From Mytilus edulis (taxonomy: Eukaryota; Mollusca; Bivalvia; Mytilida; Mytilidae): DNA of 64,000 nucleotides. The stretch lies in contig NC_092355.1 in the NCBI RefSeq assembly GCF_963676685.1, positions 74,801,176-74,865,175 of the forward strand, read 5' to 3'. The notes below the pieces were generated by a model. It made no database searches. It was not told where the DNA came from and saw nothing but the letters and a program-made list of their open reading frames with translations. Positions 43,301 through 55,300 of the stretch are shown here, piece after piece; positions within the stretch are counted from its first letter, which is position 1; each line of letters opens with the position of its first letter. Position numbers and translations under genes: made by a program.

Positions 43301-46300
43301 GCACACACGCCCGTGCGTTCGATGGACGCTTCCTAAAGACACTGGCTGAGTCTTGTTATCATTATAACTTTCCCTCAGTATTCAATATTTTAACCGGACA
43401 TTCACTTTCGTTTTAATTCGATGTATGTTATGAAAAATCCCGAGCAATGCGAAAAAAATATGACTACATGACACATGCTAATTAAACACCTAGAAGATCG
43501 AAATATTTACAAAAACACGTGTACCTATTGAGCAACGGAAAACTCAAACAGGAACCCATTTCAGCTACTTGATGCAGGGATCTATTTTTAGAACGACAGG
43601 AAATTTCCAATTATAAATATTATAAAAATAGTTTACGCGACGACTGTAAAGGTTGCAGTCTTGTAATTGACTGCTCCATAGGCTTACATGCTAAACAGCT
43701 GATCTTTGAAAATAAAAAAATAAAAAATGCTACATAGAAAAAAATTTCATGTTCATATCATGTATGTACTAATGTGAAATTGTGATTTAATCCCAAAAAA
43801 AGAGGGTGTTGCCACGAAGAATAAAAGTTACGCAATCCTGAAGTCAAAACATTTTTTTCTACTTTCTGTTTGCTATTTTTACTAGGCCGCACCACTTCCA
43901 GTAAACATGATATCCTTCCACTTTCCTGGATTTATATCCCCAAACGAATGCAAGATTTTTTTTAAAGTCTATATATATGTTTCAATTCAGCATAAACCCA
44001 TAATCAAACAGAAAAAAATGAGTTCAGAAAAAAATTCAGAAAAAAATGCACTATTTTGTTTCCCTCCATGTTTTGAAATGCACCGGAAATTGGAGTTGTA
44101 ATACAAGACTGGTACCTATAACATTCATGAAATGTCTTAAAAAAATAATTCATTGGACAATTGCATTGGGTTTTCTATTGTTTGTATTGCGTGATCACGC
44201 AAATACGCAGCTTATCTGGAGCTCTGGTTATGACTGTCCAGTAATTGTGGATTTTACCATGTTGACAGCAACAATAGCTTAAACGCTAAATTGACATAAA
44301 AAAGTTAACAGCAGTCTGAAACTGATGCTCAGTACCTTGAGGAATATCTAGAATTTCATTTTGATCTTAAAAACTGTATAGTATAATCCTTTTCTTGACC
44401 TTCTTTTATTTTATGAACCATTTATTCATTAATTGACAAAGATTTAAATGGAAGGCTCAAAGCATTGAGATTTATAAAAAATAGTTAAGAATTCCAGGTG
44501 AATGATTGCCTTTTTTCTCCTTATTGCTCTGTTTCAATCCTGTTCTTAAACAAATATTGACAATCTCAGTCATTATCTGATGTAATTTTTTTTTAATTTA
44601 CAGCTTCATAGTAAAACAGATGCTAGGAAACACCTTCACTATTCAAGTCAGACTATAAAAGGAAGCTTTTTTGTTGATAGCTGAACTTGTAAGTAATTAT
44701 ATCTGAAGTGTTTATTGTACAAAAAAGGAAAGAAGAAATAAGAAATCATTTCATAATCTAAAGGATTATGGATAATTTTATTGTTTGTACACAAAAATTG
44801 AAATAATGTTATGTCATTGTTTGAATTTCTATTGTTTTAGAATATTTAAAACCAACCACAACGTTTTTGTGTACACTTTTGAAAATAGAATACAAAATGC
44901 ACTTATTAAGATTCTGATAAGTTGAATAAAACAGGCTATAATAGAAATGATTAAAATGAGAAGATACGGTATGATTGCCAATGAGACAACTATCCACCAA
45001 AGTTCAAATAAAGTGGATGTGAGCAATTATGGGCAACTGTATATCCATAACAATGAAAAAAATCCATAATGTATAGTTGTCTTTATATATAGTTCAGTCT
45101 GTGGTTATAAATTTTTTATTTAAGAGATTTGTTGGAAATTTACACATGGCCTTGGTTGTGATATTCAAATGTTATCCTGAGCATTAGCTGATAAAGCAAC
45201 TCTCCACAAGAGACCAAATAAAACAGAAAATATGACCTATAGGTCACTGTATAGCCTTCAAAAATGAGCATAGCCCATACCACAGTCAGCTGGATGATAA
45301 ATCACAAACTTTAAAGAATTCAATTGAGAAAACTGACAGCCTTATTTATGTACCAAACAATAAAAAAAAAATATGTAACGCAGCAACAAACAGCAATCAC
45401 TGAACTACAGGCTCCTTACTTGGGACAGGCACATACATACAGAATATTAGATGGATACAAATAGAAATAAAAATATAACAAAAACACAAAGTGGACATAG
45501 ATTTGTAATTGTACATCCAACAACAAAAAGACAGTAAGTAAAGATCTGAGAGTACTTCCATTTACCGAAAGCTGGATCAATTGAGAATTTTAATAGAACT
45601 TTTTCCAAGAACTTTTATTAAAATTTGATGGGTGGTAGTTATTTAAGAACACTGCTTGAACATTTAAATGAAATATCCAAATTAAAATGTATGCATAGTG
45701 GGGTCAAATAAAAAGTGCCTCCCTCCCCTTATCTACTAATTTATTTTTGTAACAGCCCTCACATTGTTGTTTACATTTAAGCAACAGCAACATTCATATT
45801 AGAATTAAAATACTAGTAAAGCTTTCATTATGTATGCTAATATAAGATAATACTTATAACAATAAATATAATTCTTTTTTTATCCTTTCAGATGAAGAAG
45901 ACATCAAAGAGTGGAGCGTTTAGAAGATAGAACATTCAAATATTATTTGTTACTATTTCAGTAATTATAACTTATTGAATGTGAACTGTTTAACATATTC
46001 TTAAATATAAATATAATTGAATTTCAAGTTGGAAAGTGTTTTTTTCTTATTTAACATTTAGTAATATATGTCTTTGATAGGGACATTTTTTTAGTCATAA
46101 GCTGATTATTTTTAGATCATGTTAAACATACAAGGGACATAACTCTTAATAGTTATCAAAGGTACCAGGATTATAATTTAGTACGCCACACGCACGTTTC
46201 CTCTACACAATCTTGACTCATCAGTGACACTCATATCAAAATATTCTATAAAGCCAAACAAGTACAAAGTTGAAGAGCATTGAGGAAATTAAAGAATGGA

Positions 46301-49300
46301 CATTGTAAACTAGTTTGTTTGTATTGAAATGTTGGTTGGTATACATTTGGTTATGCATAATTTGTTGTACAATTTCGAATTCAACTTCCTTTCAAACATT
46401 GAAAATAAGATTTGGATTAAATTATATGGTAATTATAGTTAAGTTTTGATGTATGCTTAACATCCAGCTGCAAATATTACATACATATTCAGGATGATAA
46501 CAGGTACATTAAACATGCATATGAGGTAGCTGATAATCAGTTATAACCTACAAGACAATTTATTGATGTTTACATCACTTTTACCCTACTTTTAAGATAA
46601 AGAACCAGAGAATCATCTTCAAATAGAGATGACCAAGAAAAAAATGATATGTCAATAAGTACAACAAAGGCAATATTTCATATTTTGCAATGGCTGCTTC
46701 ACATAAATGTTCTGTTGTACTATCACGTGGTATATATTAAACGTGAATATCACGTTGTATTACCACGTTGATATCATGTGGCATTATACACAACGTGAAT
46801 ATCACGTGTGAACAACGTTTTGTCACGTTTGTTCTCACAACGTGAATATTACGTTTCTGCTCGTTTCACGTTCTACTCACGTTGTGTGGACAACGTGAAT
46901 ATCACATGAGTTTCATGTTAAAATCACGTTGGAAAAAATTGCCTGTGTATCACTGAATGGTAGATTATTTAAATCTATCAGTTGGTAGTAAAAAGTGAAT
47001 ATACATTGTATATTGTATATAACAAAGATTTAAGTTAATTCTGGACAAAGAAAGATAACTCCAATTAAAAAAAAATCTTGCTATTGAATAATTTGCTATT
47101 TCACAATATTGTGAAATTAGATATTTCTTGCCATTGCAAAATACTGTGCAATTGAAAAGACTTGCTATTGCCCAATACTTAATGTAATAATTTTAGATCC
47201 TGATTTGGACCAACTTGAAAACTAGGCCCATAATCAGAAATCTAAGTACTTGTTTAGATTCAGCATATTAAAGAGGCCCAAGAATTTAATTTTTGTTAAA
47301 ATCAAACTTAGTTTAATTTTGGACCCTTTGGACCTTAATGTAGGCCAATTTGAAAACGGGACCAAAAATGAAGAATCTACATAGACAGTTAGATTTGGCA
47401 TATCAAAGAACCCCATAAATTCAATTTTTGATGAAATCAAATAAAGTTTAATTTTGGACCCAGATTTGGACCAACTTGAAAACTGGGCCAATAATCAAGA
47501 ATCTAAGTACATTTTTAGATTCAACATATCAAAGAACCCAACCAATTCATTTTTTGTCAAAATCAAACTAAGTTTAATTTTGGACCCTTTGGACCTTAAT
47601 GTAGACCAATTTGAAAACGGGACCAAAAGTTAAGAATCTACATACACAGTTAGATTCGGCATATCAAAGAACCCCAATTATTCAATTTTGATGAAATCAA
47701 ACAAAGTTTAATTTTGGACCCTTTGGGCCCCTTTTTCCTTAACTGTTGGGACCCGAACTCCCAAAATCAATACCAACCTTCCTTTTATGGTCATAAACCT
47801 TGTGTTTAAATTTCATAGATTTCTATTTACTTAAACTTAAGTTATTGTGCGAAAACCAAGAATAATGCTTATTTGGGTCCCTTTTTGGCCCCTAATTCCT
47901 AAACTGTTGGGACCTAAACTCCAAAAATCAATAACAATCTTCCTTTTGTGGTCATAAACATTGTGTTTAAATTTCATTGATTTCTATTTACTTAAACTTA
48001 AGTTATTGTGCGAAAACCAAGAATAATGCTTATTTGGGCCCTTTTTTGGCCCATACTTCCTAAACTGTCGAAACCAAAACTCCCAAAATCAATCCCAACC
48101 TTTCTTTTGTGGTCATACACCTTGTGTCAACATTTCATAGATTTCTATTAACTTTAACTAAAGTTATAGTGTGAAAACCAAGAAAATGCTTATTTGGGCC
48201 CTTTTTGGCCCCTAATTCCTAAAATGTTGGGACCAAAACTCCCAAAATCAATACCAACCTTCCTTTTATGGTCATAAACCTTGTATTAAAATTTCATAGA
48301 TTTCTATTCATTTTTACTAAAGTTAGAGTGCGAAAACTAAAAGTATTCGGACGACGACGACGACGACGACGCCAACGTGATAGCAATATACGACGAAATT
48401 TTGTTCAAAATTTGCGGTCGTATAAAAACAGAAAAAATGGAATTTTATTTTTGCAAACTTTACTTCTGGATACTATCTTATGATCATAAACAAGCTTCTG
48501 TCCAAGTTTGGTAGAAATCCGGTATAGTTGAAGAAAGATATTCAAATTTTAAAAACTTTAACCACAGAGTGAATGTAATGTTTCCCTGCAGAAAAACTAA
48601 GTCCATTTATAAATAAACTTCAGAAAAAATGGAATATTATTTTTACAAAATTTGCTTCTGGATACTATCTTATGATCATAAACAAGCTCCTGTCAAAGTT
48701 TGGTAGAAATCCAGTATAGTTTAAGAAAGATATTCATTTTTTAAAAACTTTAACCACAGAGTGAATGTAATGTTTCCCCGCAAAAAAAAGTAAGTCCATT
48801 TAAAAATAAAATACAGAAAAAATGGAATTTTATTTTTACAAAATTTACTTCTGGATACTATCTTATAATCATAAACAAGCTTCTGTCCAAGTTTGGTAGA
48901 AATCCAGTATAGTTTAAGAAAGTTATTAAATTTTCAAAAACTTTAACCACAGAGTGAATATTTGTGGACGCCGCCGACGACGGAATGTAGGATCACTTAG
49001 TCTCGCTTTTTCGACTAAAGTTGAAGGCTCGACAATAAAATCAACAAGGAAAAACTCTTGAAATAGTTGATCAAAACTTATTTTCAAATTTGTAAGAAGC
49101 CCTGCTGATATAAATCTTTGTAATCAGTTCGATAAGAATTGTACTCATGGAAACTTTCACAATTCATTTTTTCCATACCATTATTATCACCCATTTTCAA
49201 ACAGTTTTGAGACATTGCAGATAAACACCTAAGATGTAAGTTTGATAAAAACAAATGGCAAGAATTGAACACATGAGAGTGGTTACCATGCATTTTTCTA

Positions 49301-52300
49301 TATAATCATAATGTCGATCAAGCTTAAGGGGCATATTTTGTTTTCAAAAAAAGCTGATCTGCCCTGATTTTCAAATTCACGTGAAATATCAATGACATAA
49401 TTCTTTATTATAATGTTAATAAATATCTAGCAAGAATTGTGAAAGCTCTAGATGAACGCAACGTGTGATGGTATTTCTGTGTCCCCAGCAGCATGTCACA
49501 TACGGGACAAAAACTATCAGAGTATATAGTTTCCCAATGAAAACCCTTCGTCAATATTTTACCTATTGATCTTGTATGAACTTTATTTCTGATACAAAGA
49601 TGGAATAATCAAGTTTAACATATCATTTGAGAGAAGAAAAAACTGTAAATCTAGCATTTTCAAAAGGACATTTTTTTTATAAACCCTTTATACATTGGGA
49701 TAAACAGAAATTTTATGGGCAACTTCTCCAAAACAGGCTAATAGATTTTATATATTTTTCCCTTTATTTTCACAATAGCAGCAAACAACTGCTAAAAATG
49801 CGGGAAACACATTGGATCATTTATGGAAAAAACGTGTACAAGCTGCTGTGTTTTTTGCAATTTTTGATAAGGATCATACATATTGTTATTCCAAATACCT
49901 TATACTAGATTCCCCCTCCTGGCATGGTCTTCAACAATGGCCGTTGTTTATTAAATACCGTCATTAATGGGGAATATCTCTATGATATAATTAGATGATA
50001 ATTTAAATCATGTGACAAATGTGTGGATCGTATCCTGTTGAACTTTTTTTCTTTTTTCTTTTTTAAATTTCTATTTATATTATATGTTAGAATTTTTAAG
50101 ATAATTGACAAAACTATGTTAATGATATCATTACATATGTATGTTAAAGGAAAATAGTCGACAGAAAGACCATTCTAGCTTATTTGTGGATTTGTACTTG
50201 CTGGTCGAAAGTGTATGGTCTTTTCTTTTTACAGTTTTCAGAAATACAGACCAAATAATGTGCAATGGCAATAACTTCAATAAATAGTCGTAAACAGTTT
50301 TGGTCATGTTGATGTATTTGTAGATCTTGTCTTTCTATTTATTTTCTATTAAAGATTCAATATATTTATTGTTGATTTTAAGATATGTCGAGGCAAAACC
50401 GCAAAAATGGTAAAAATTTTCATTACACTTAATTACCCTGACTCTAATAAGAAGTCAACTAAGATTTCAACACTGAATCATAATGAGGCTTAACAGAAAA
50501 ATGTTTCTCTATAAATATCATCTCTCTCTCTAAAAATCATGTCTCTCTCTAAATATCATGTCTCTCTCTAAATATCATGTCGCTCTCTAAATATCATGTC
50601 GCTCTCTAAATATCATGTATCTCTCTAATTATCATGTCTCTCTTTAAATATCATATTTTTCATGATAAAAGGCAATACACAGGTGTGCTATTATCGCATG
50701 ATTTGCCCGTCACATTTTCAGAGAATTAAGTTCAATTAATTTTCAATGTCATATTAGACATTTATGAAAATCAAAAGGGAGCTCAGGCCTCGACAATAAC
50801 ATTGTCCGATTGTCCGGTACCACAGGGAAAAAGGTTGGACAAGTAAAAGCTGTATCACGCTTGTCTGTCGGGACAAGTACAATTATTCTGCAGAAAACAA
50901 ATTTCATCCAACCTTGAATAATATTAAACAAAAAACTAAAAATAATTTGACATGTTTCTGTATTCTTTTTATTCAAATGCAATACATTTTTCTTCAACAT
51001 GTTTACTTGCAATGGATAATTTTTAACTGGTTTTTTGTCAGGCACTTTTTAACAGTTAAAAGGTATACTATTTTAGAATACCAGTCTTACTGATCCGAAT
51101 CAATGATGCACTTTGTAGATAAGGTAACTTTACAGGTCCTACTAAAAAGCGCCCGAGAGCGCATGGGAAAAGAAGAAGCGCCCGGGGAAAGCAAAAAGCG
51201 CCCAGGGAAGGAAAATCAGCGCCCGAGAGAATAAAATAATAATATTTTATAACAATAAATGTTTTCATTAAAAAACAAAAAAAATCATTGCTTGTTTTGT
51301 CCTTAATATACATGTGGATACGATGCCTGAAGTCTAATATTTTCGCAACTGCATTGTGAACACTTTTTTATGCAGATGCTGATATACATTTATTATATCT
51401 TTTTTATGAAACTAAAACTGTTTCAATGGCTGTGCTTTTCAGGGTTTTAATGCTTATTTTTAAATTTAAACCAAACTCCTGCTTGTTACCCCCTTGTTTT
51501 AACTACGGTACATGTATAGTACTGCTTTATTTGCTGATGTATTATGTGTAACTCTTTTAATTTTGATTAAATTAATATTTATCTGTGAAATTTAAGTCGC
51601 CGTTTTTTTTTACATTTTTCATTTTGATATCGTTTTTTAAAAACATGCCTTTTGATGTCTTACCTTTTATAAATCTTCCGCATAAACTGTGATCCATTAT
51701 AATCAGTCTTTCGAAATAGTATTCATAAATTATATTATTGTTAAAATTGAAACATTCATTATTGTTTTATAACAAATGTCTACTATCTGAATTTGAAAAT
51801 TACTTGTCTAAAATTAAAAAAAATTAATGTGCATAACTTATTTCATCAACACAAAGTTGTCTCATACCAATGAAATATCTATAGATTTTTTCCGGTCGCC
51901 TTTTCTGTTCCCTGGGCGCTATTTTTTCTTCCCCGGGCACTTTTTCTTTTCCCCGTGCGCTCCCGGGCGCATCTTAGTAGGACCCAACTTTACAGGACAG
52001 TTCAGTCACTTGGAAAGATTCAGCTCCAAGTTTAGCAGACAGTTAGGCACCGTATGAGACATATTTAGTAGACATGATTGATAGACAGTTTGGCAAGGCA
52101 GGAGACATTTCGGGACCAAGACAAATCAGTACTTCATTTTGCTACCTTATTTTGTTCCTTATAATAAGAAATACCATACCAGTAATTTTTCACAAAAATA
52201 TTGTTTTTTTTAATTATTTATCATAAAATTCACAAATCATATTTGATCATAAGTATAAAAAAAAACAATACTTGCAATATGGTGACCTATAGTTATTAAT

Positions 52301-55300
52301 ATCTATGTCATTTGGTCTCCTGCAGAGAGTTGTCTCATTGGCAATCAGACCTTATATATATCTTCTTCTTTTTATTAATTGCATTTGAATACACTTTTTT
52401 CAACTTGAAAAAAACAGGATACAAATCCAATGAGTGTAAAGGCCTATCAGATGGTGCCGCATGAGTCTAATGAGACAGGCATTGATGAAAACTAGATCCT
52501 AAGTCCTGTGACATAACAAGTTGTACCTGACTCATATTTTTGAAGAGTATTTCAAAAGAAATGCATCCAATTCTGTTCTATTGTTTGAATATGTGTTGTT
52601 CTACTTTAATGAACATAAAATGTAAAAAGGGTACTTGTAATAAGAAAAAATTGGACAAGTAACAATTTCATTCGGACAAGTAAGTTTTGGTATGTACTTG
52701 TCCTACTGGAATTTGTAGAGGCCGTGGAGCTTACATCAATAGATATAAATAATCCATCAAAGTTTAATGAGAATTACTGAAAGCATTTTTGAGTTATTGT
52801 CCAAATACCGGGAAATCACCCCTTTGATAAGAACAAAACCCCAAAACTCGTAAACATAAAATCTAAAATTTATAAAATTCTAATGAGGCTCACATAAATA
52901 GATTTAAAAAATTTACCAAATTTTTATGAGAACTGCTGAAAGCATTTTTGAGTTATTGTCCAAAAACTGGAACATTCCCCCTATTTTATGAATAAAACCC
53001 TGTAACTCGAACATTTTTTTTTGTCGAAAACATAAAATCTAAAATGTATAAAACTTGAAATGGAGCTCATGTCAATAGATATAGGTATAAATAATTCACC
53101 AACATTGCTTGCAAGTTCAGGTGAAAGCATTCTTGAGTTATTGTCTGAACACTGGAAAAATCAATCTTTTTTTAATGAAAAAAAACCCCAAACTAAATGG
53201 AGCTCATGTCAATAGATATAAATAATTCATCAAAGTTGTATGCAAATTGGTTAAAGTGTTTTTAAGGTTATATCTAACATGTTGAAGTTGGATGGACAGA
53301 CAGATGGACAACAGTATACCATAAAAAGTCCCATAAACAGGCGTATAGAAATGAAAAAAAATCGTAAAATTTGCAATTTATGGGCAATTACTTCTCTAAG
53401 AATTTGTCTAACAATTTAGACTTTTATATGGACAATTGGTAGAGCTCATTATTCTGAACATGTTTCCTTTCAGATTTTCTCTATTTATAACGGTTAAAAA
53501 AAACTAGACAAAACTGTTGATCCATATGTTAAATTTTAGCAATGACAGACATTTTGGTTGGTAGGCAGGGTTATCTGACACATCATATATAACTAAATAC
53601 CTTGATGATGATATTGGCCAAGGTTGGTTAAATTGTCTCAGGATTCAATTGACCATTTTGGTCTTGTGAACTTATGTGTAGATCTTATTTTGCTGTTTAC
53701 AGTTTATCTCCATTCATTAGAATATTCAAGATACTAACCAAAAATTTTTAAATTTCCATAAAATTACCAATTCTAAGGCAGCAACCATACAAAAGGTTGT
53801 CTGGTGCGTCTTAAATTTCATTTCAGAATATCTTTACCTGATAAACGTTTTTATACATGTCAGATTTGCTTTCAATGCTTTAGTTTCAGAGATATAAGCC
53901 AAACACTGCATTTTACCCCCACGTTCTATTTAAGCTATGGCCGCCATCTGGCTAGATGGGCAGGGTAATCGGATATTTTTTTCAAACTACACATCCTGAG
54001 GATGATTGAGGCCAAGTTTGATTTCATTTGGCCCAGTAGTTGCAGAGGAGAAATTTTTTTGTAAAAGAAACAGAAGCTCACTGGCTGAGTAAATGGAAAC
54101 AATTTTATAATGTGAAATTTAGTTAAAGGATTAACTTGATGAACTTTCAACAACTGAATTAAAAAAGAAATCTAGAGGCTCTAAATAACCTGTACGGTTC
54201 ACCTGGATTTATATGCATCTTCAACAATGGACACCCTTTAACATCATAGACCAGAATATAAATCATGACTAAAATATCTCTTTCTGAGTTTTTATGACCG
54301 AGAGTTTTTTCTTTTTACAGTTTCGCTCTTTCTACTAAAGTGTTGCCAAAATACACTATAATGGTTAACTTTTACAAACTGTGACATGGAAGGAGAGTTG
54401 TCACATTTACACTCATACATTTAACATCTTCTTATATCTATAACAAATATTTATTTAAGGGCAATCACTTAATTTCGACATGGGCCATGGTTTATAAACA
54501 GTCTTTAAACTAATATGAGCTGATAGTTATGTAACTTTCTAAAAAAATATTGATCTATTACTGTAAATAACAAGTAGTTACTATCAATCTAACTTAATTC
54601 TAAGTGTTCGGTAAACAGGAAGTTGTTGAGTGAAGATCATGAAAACGCATCACACGGAATAGCTGACTTATATAAGCCCAGAAACCAAATTTAAGAAATC
54701 CATTTAATGTAATTCCTGAGAGAAAAGCGACGAAAATACTAATTAGACGGACAGACTGAAGACAACCCATGTGTAAAATGATGTAAGATGTAAGTGTTTG
54801 GTTAACAGGAAGTTGTTGAGTGATTAATCTGAAAACACATCACACGGTATAGCTGACTAATATATCAACCCTGAAACCAAATTTCAGAAACCTTGTAATG
54901 TAGTTCCTGAGAAAAAAGCGACGAAAATATTATTGGACGGTGACGGACTGAAGACAACCCATGTGTAAAATGATGTAAGATGTAAAGTGTTTGGTTAACA
55001 GGAAGTTGTTGAGTGATTAATCTGAAAACACATCACACGGTATAGCTGACTAATATATCAACCCTGAAACCAAATTTCAGAAACCTTGTAATGTAGTTCC
55101 TGAGAAAAAAAAATGACGAAAATTTTCAACTTGGATGGCATGTGTAAAATGCTAAAATGTTTCGTTAACAGAAAGTTTTTGCGTGCTGATTATGAAAACG
55201 CATCACACGGTTAAATTGACTTATTAAACCCTGAAACAAAATTTCAGATATCCTTGTAATGTAATTTCTTGAGAAAAATGGGACGACATTTTTCAGTTTG

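Larger units (their letters stand above)
35140..46947. mobile_element. Element C: 11.8-kb inverted-repeat element with CACGTG/ACGTG-rich subterminal arrays
   Basis: Left end CACAGGCAATTTTTTCCAAC followed by GTG; the right end inverted is the same 23 bases. TAT stands at 35137-35139 and 46948-46950, so 'gcgtgttat' plus 'cactgaatgg' reads through once C is removed. Subterminal regions 35160-35540 and 46720-46930 are dense in ACGTG, CACGTG and CACATG motifs in both senses, like the 465-bp element at 20636. The interior has several younger repeats, a CpG-richer segment near 38.4-38.9 kb with splice-like signals, and no recognisable transposase. CACTA/EnSpm affinity is suggested by CAC termini, a 3-bp duplication and subterminal arrays, but not proven. 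Confidence 0.65.
34716..48424 (+). mobile_element. Element B, inserted in A and itself split by C
   Basis: Left end 'ccagatgtcctcagggcgta' with 'gctttatacgaccgcagagg'; right end 'aaaatttgcggtcgtataaa', giving inverted TTTATACGACCGCA. The left part (34716-35139) matches copy 1 at 30063. The right part (46948-48424) holds units of about 250 bp ('tttggaccaacttgaaaact') then about 160 bp ('ccttccttttatggtcataa' at about 47781, 47940, 48103 and 48262) and a (GAC)n run at 48351-48372. Between lies C. Confidence 0.7.
33911..49030 (+). mobile_element. Element A, split by nested insertion
   Basis: Starts near a palindrome GGGTTCCACGGAACCC followed by AGTGTCTCGCCTAC and ends 'ggatcacttagtctcgcttt' with 'ttcgactaaagttgaaggct'. 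The body is a tandem array of about 194-bp units with anchor 'agcttctgtccaagtttggt' at about 34029, 34223, 34417 and 34611, then again at 48494, 48690 and 48880. The break falls inside one unit: 'ccatttataagtaaa' (to 34715) resumes as 'aacagaaaaaatggaatttt' (from about 48425), exactly as in the intact unit at 34530. Hence 13.7 kb was inserted into A. Confidence 0.75.

Noticed and set aside
47234..47491. 85-codon minus frame with internal repeat
   Set aside because: Lies in the tandem interior of element B.
50520..50655. CRISPR-like array
   Set aside because: Units are contiguous 19-bp tandem repeats with no spacers, in a eukaryotic intron.
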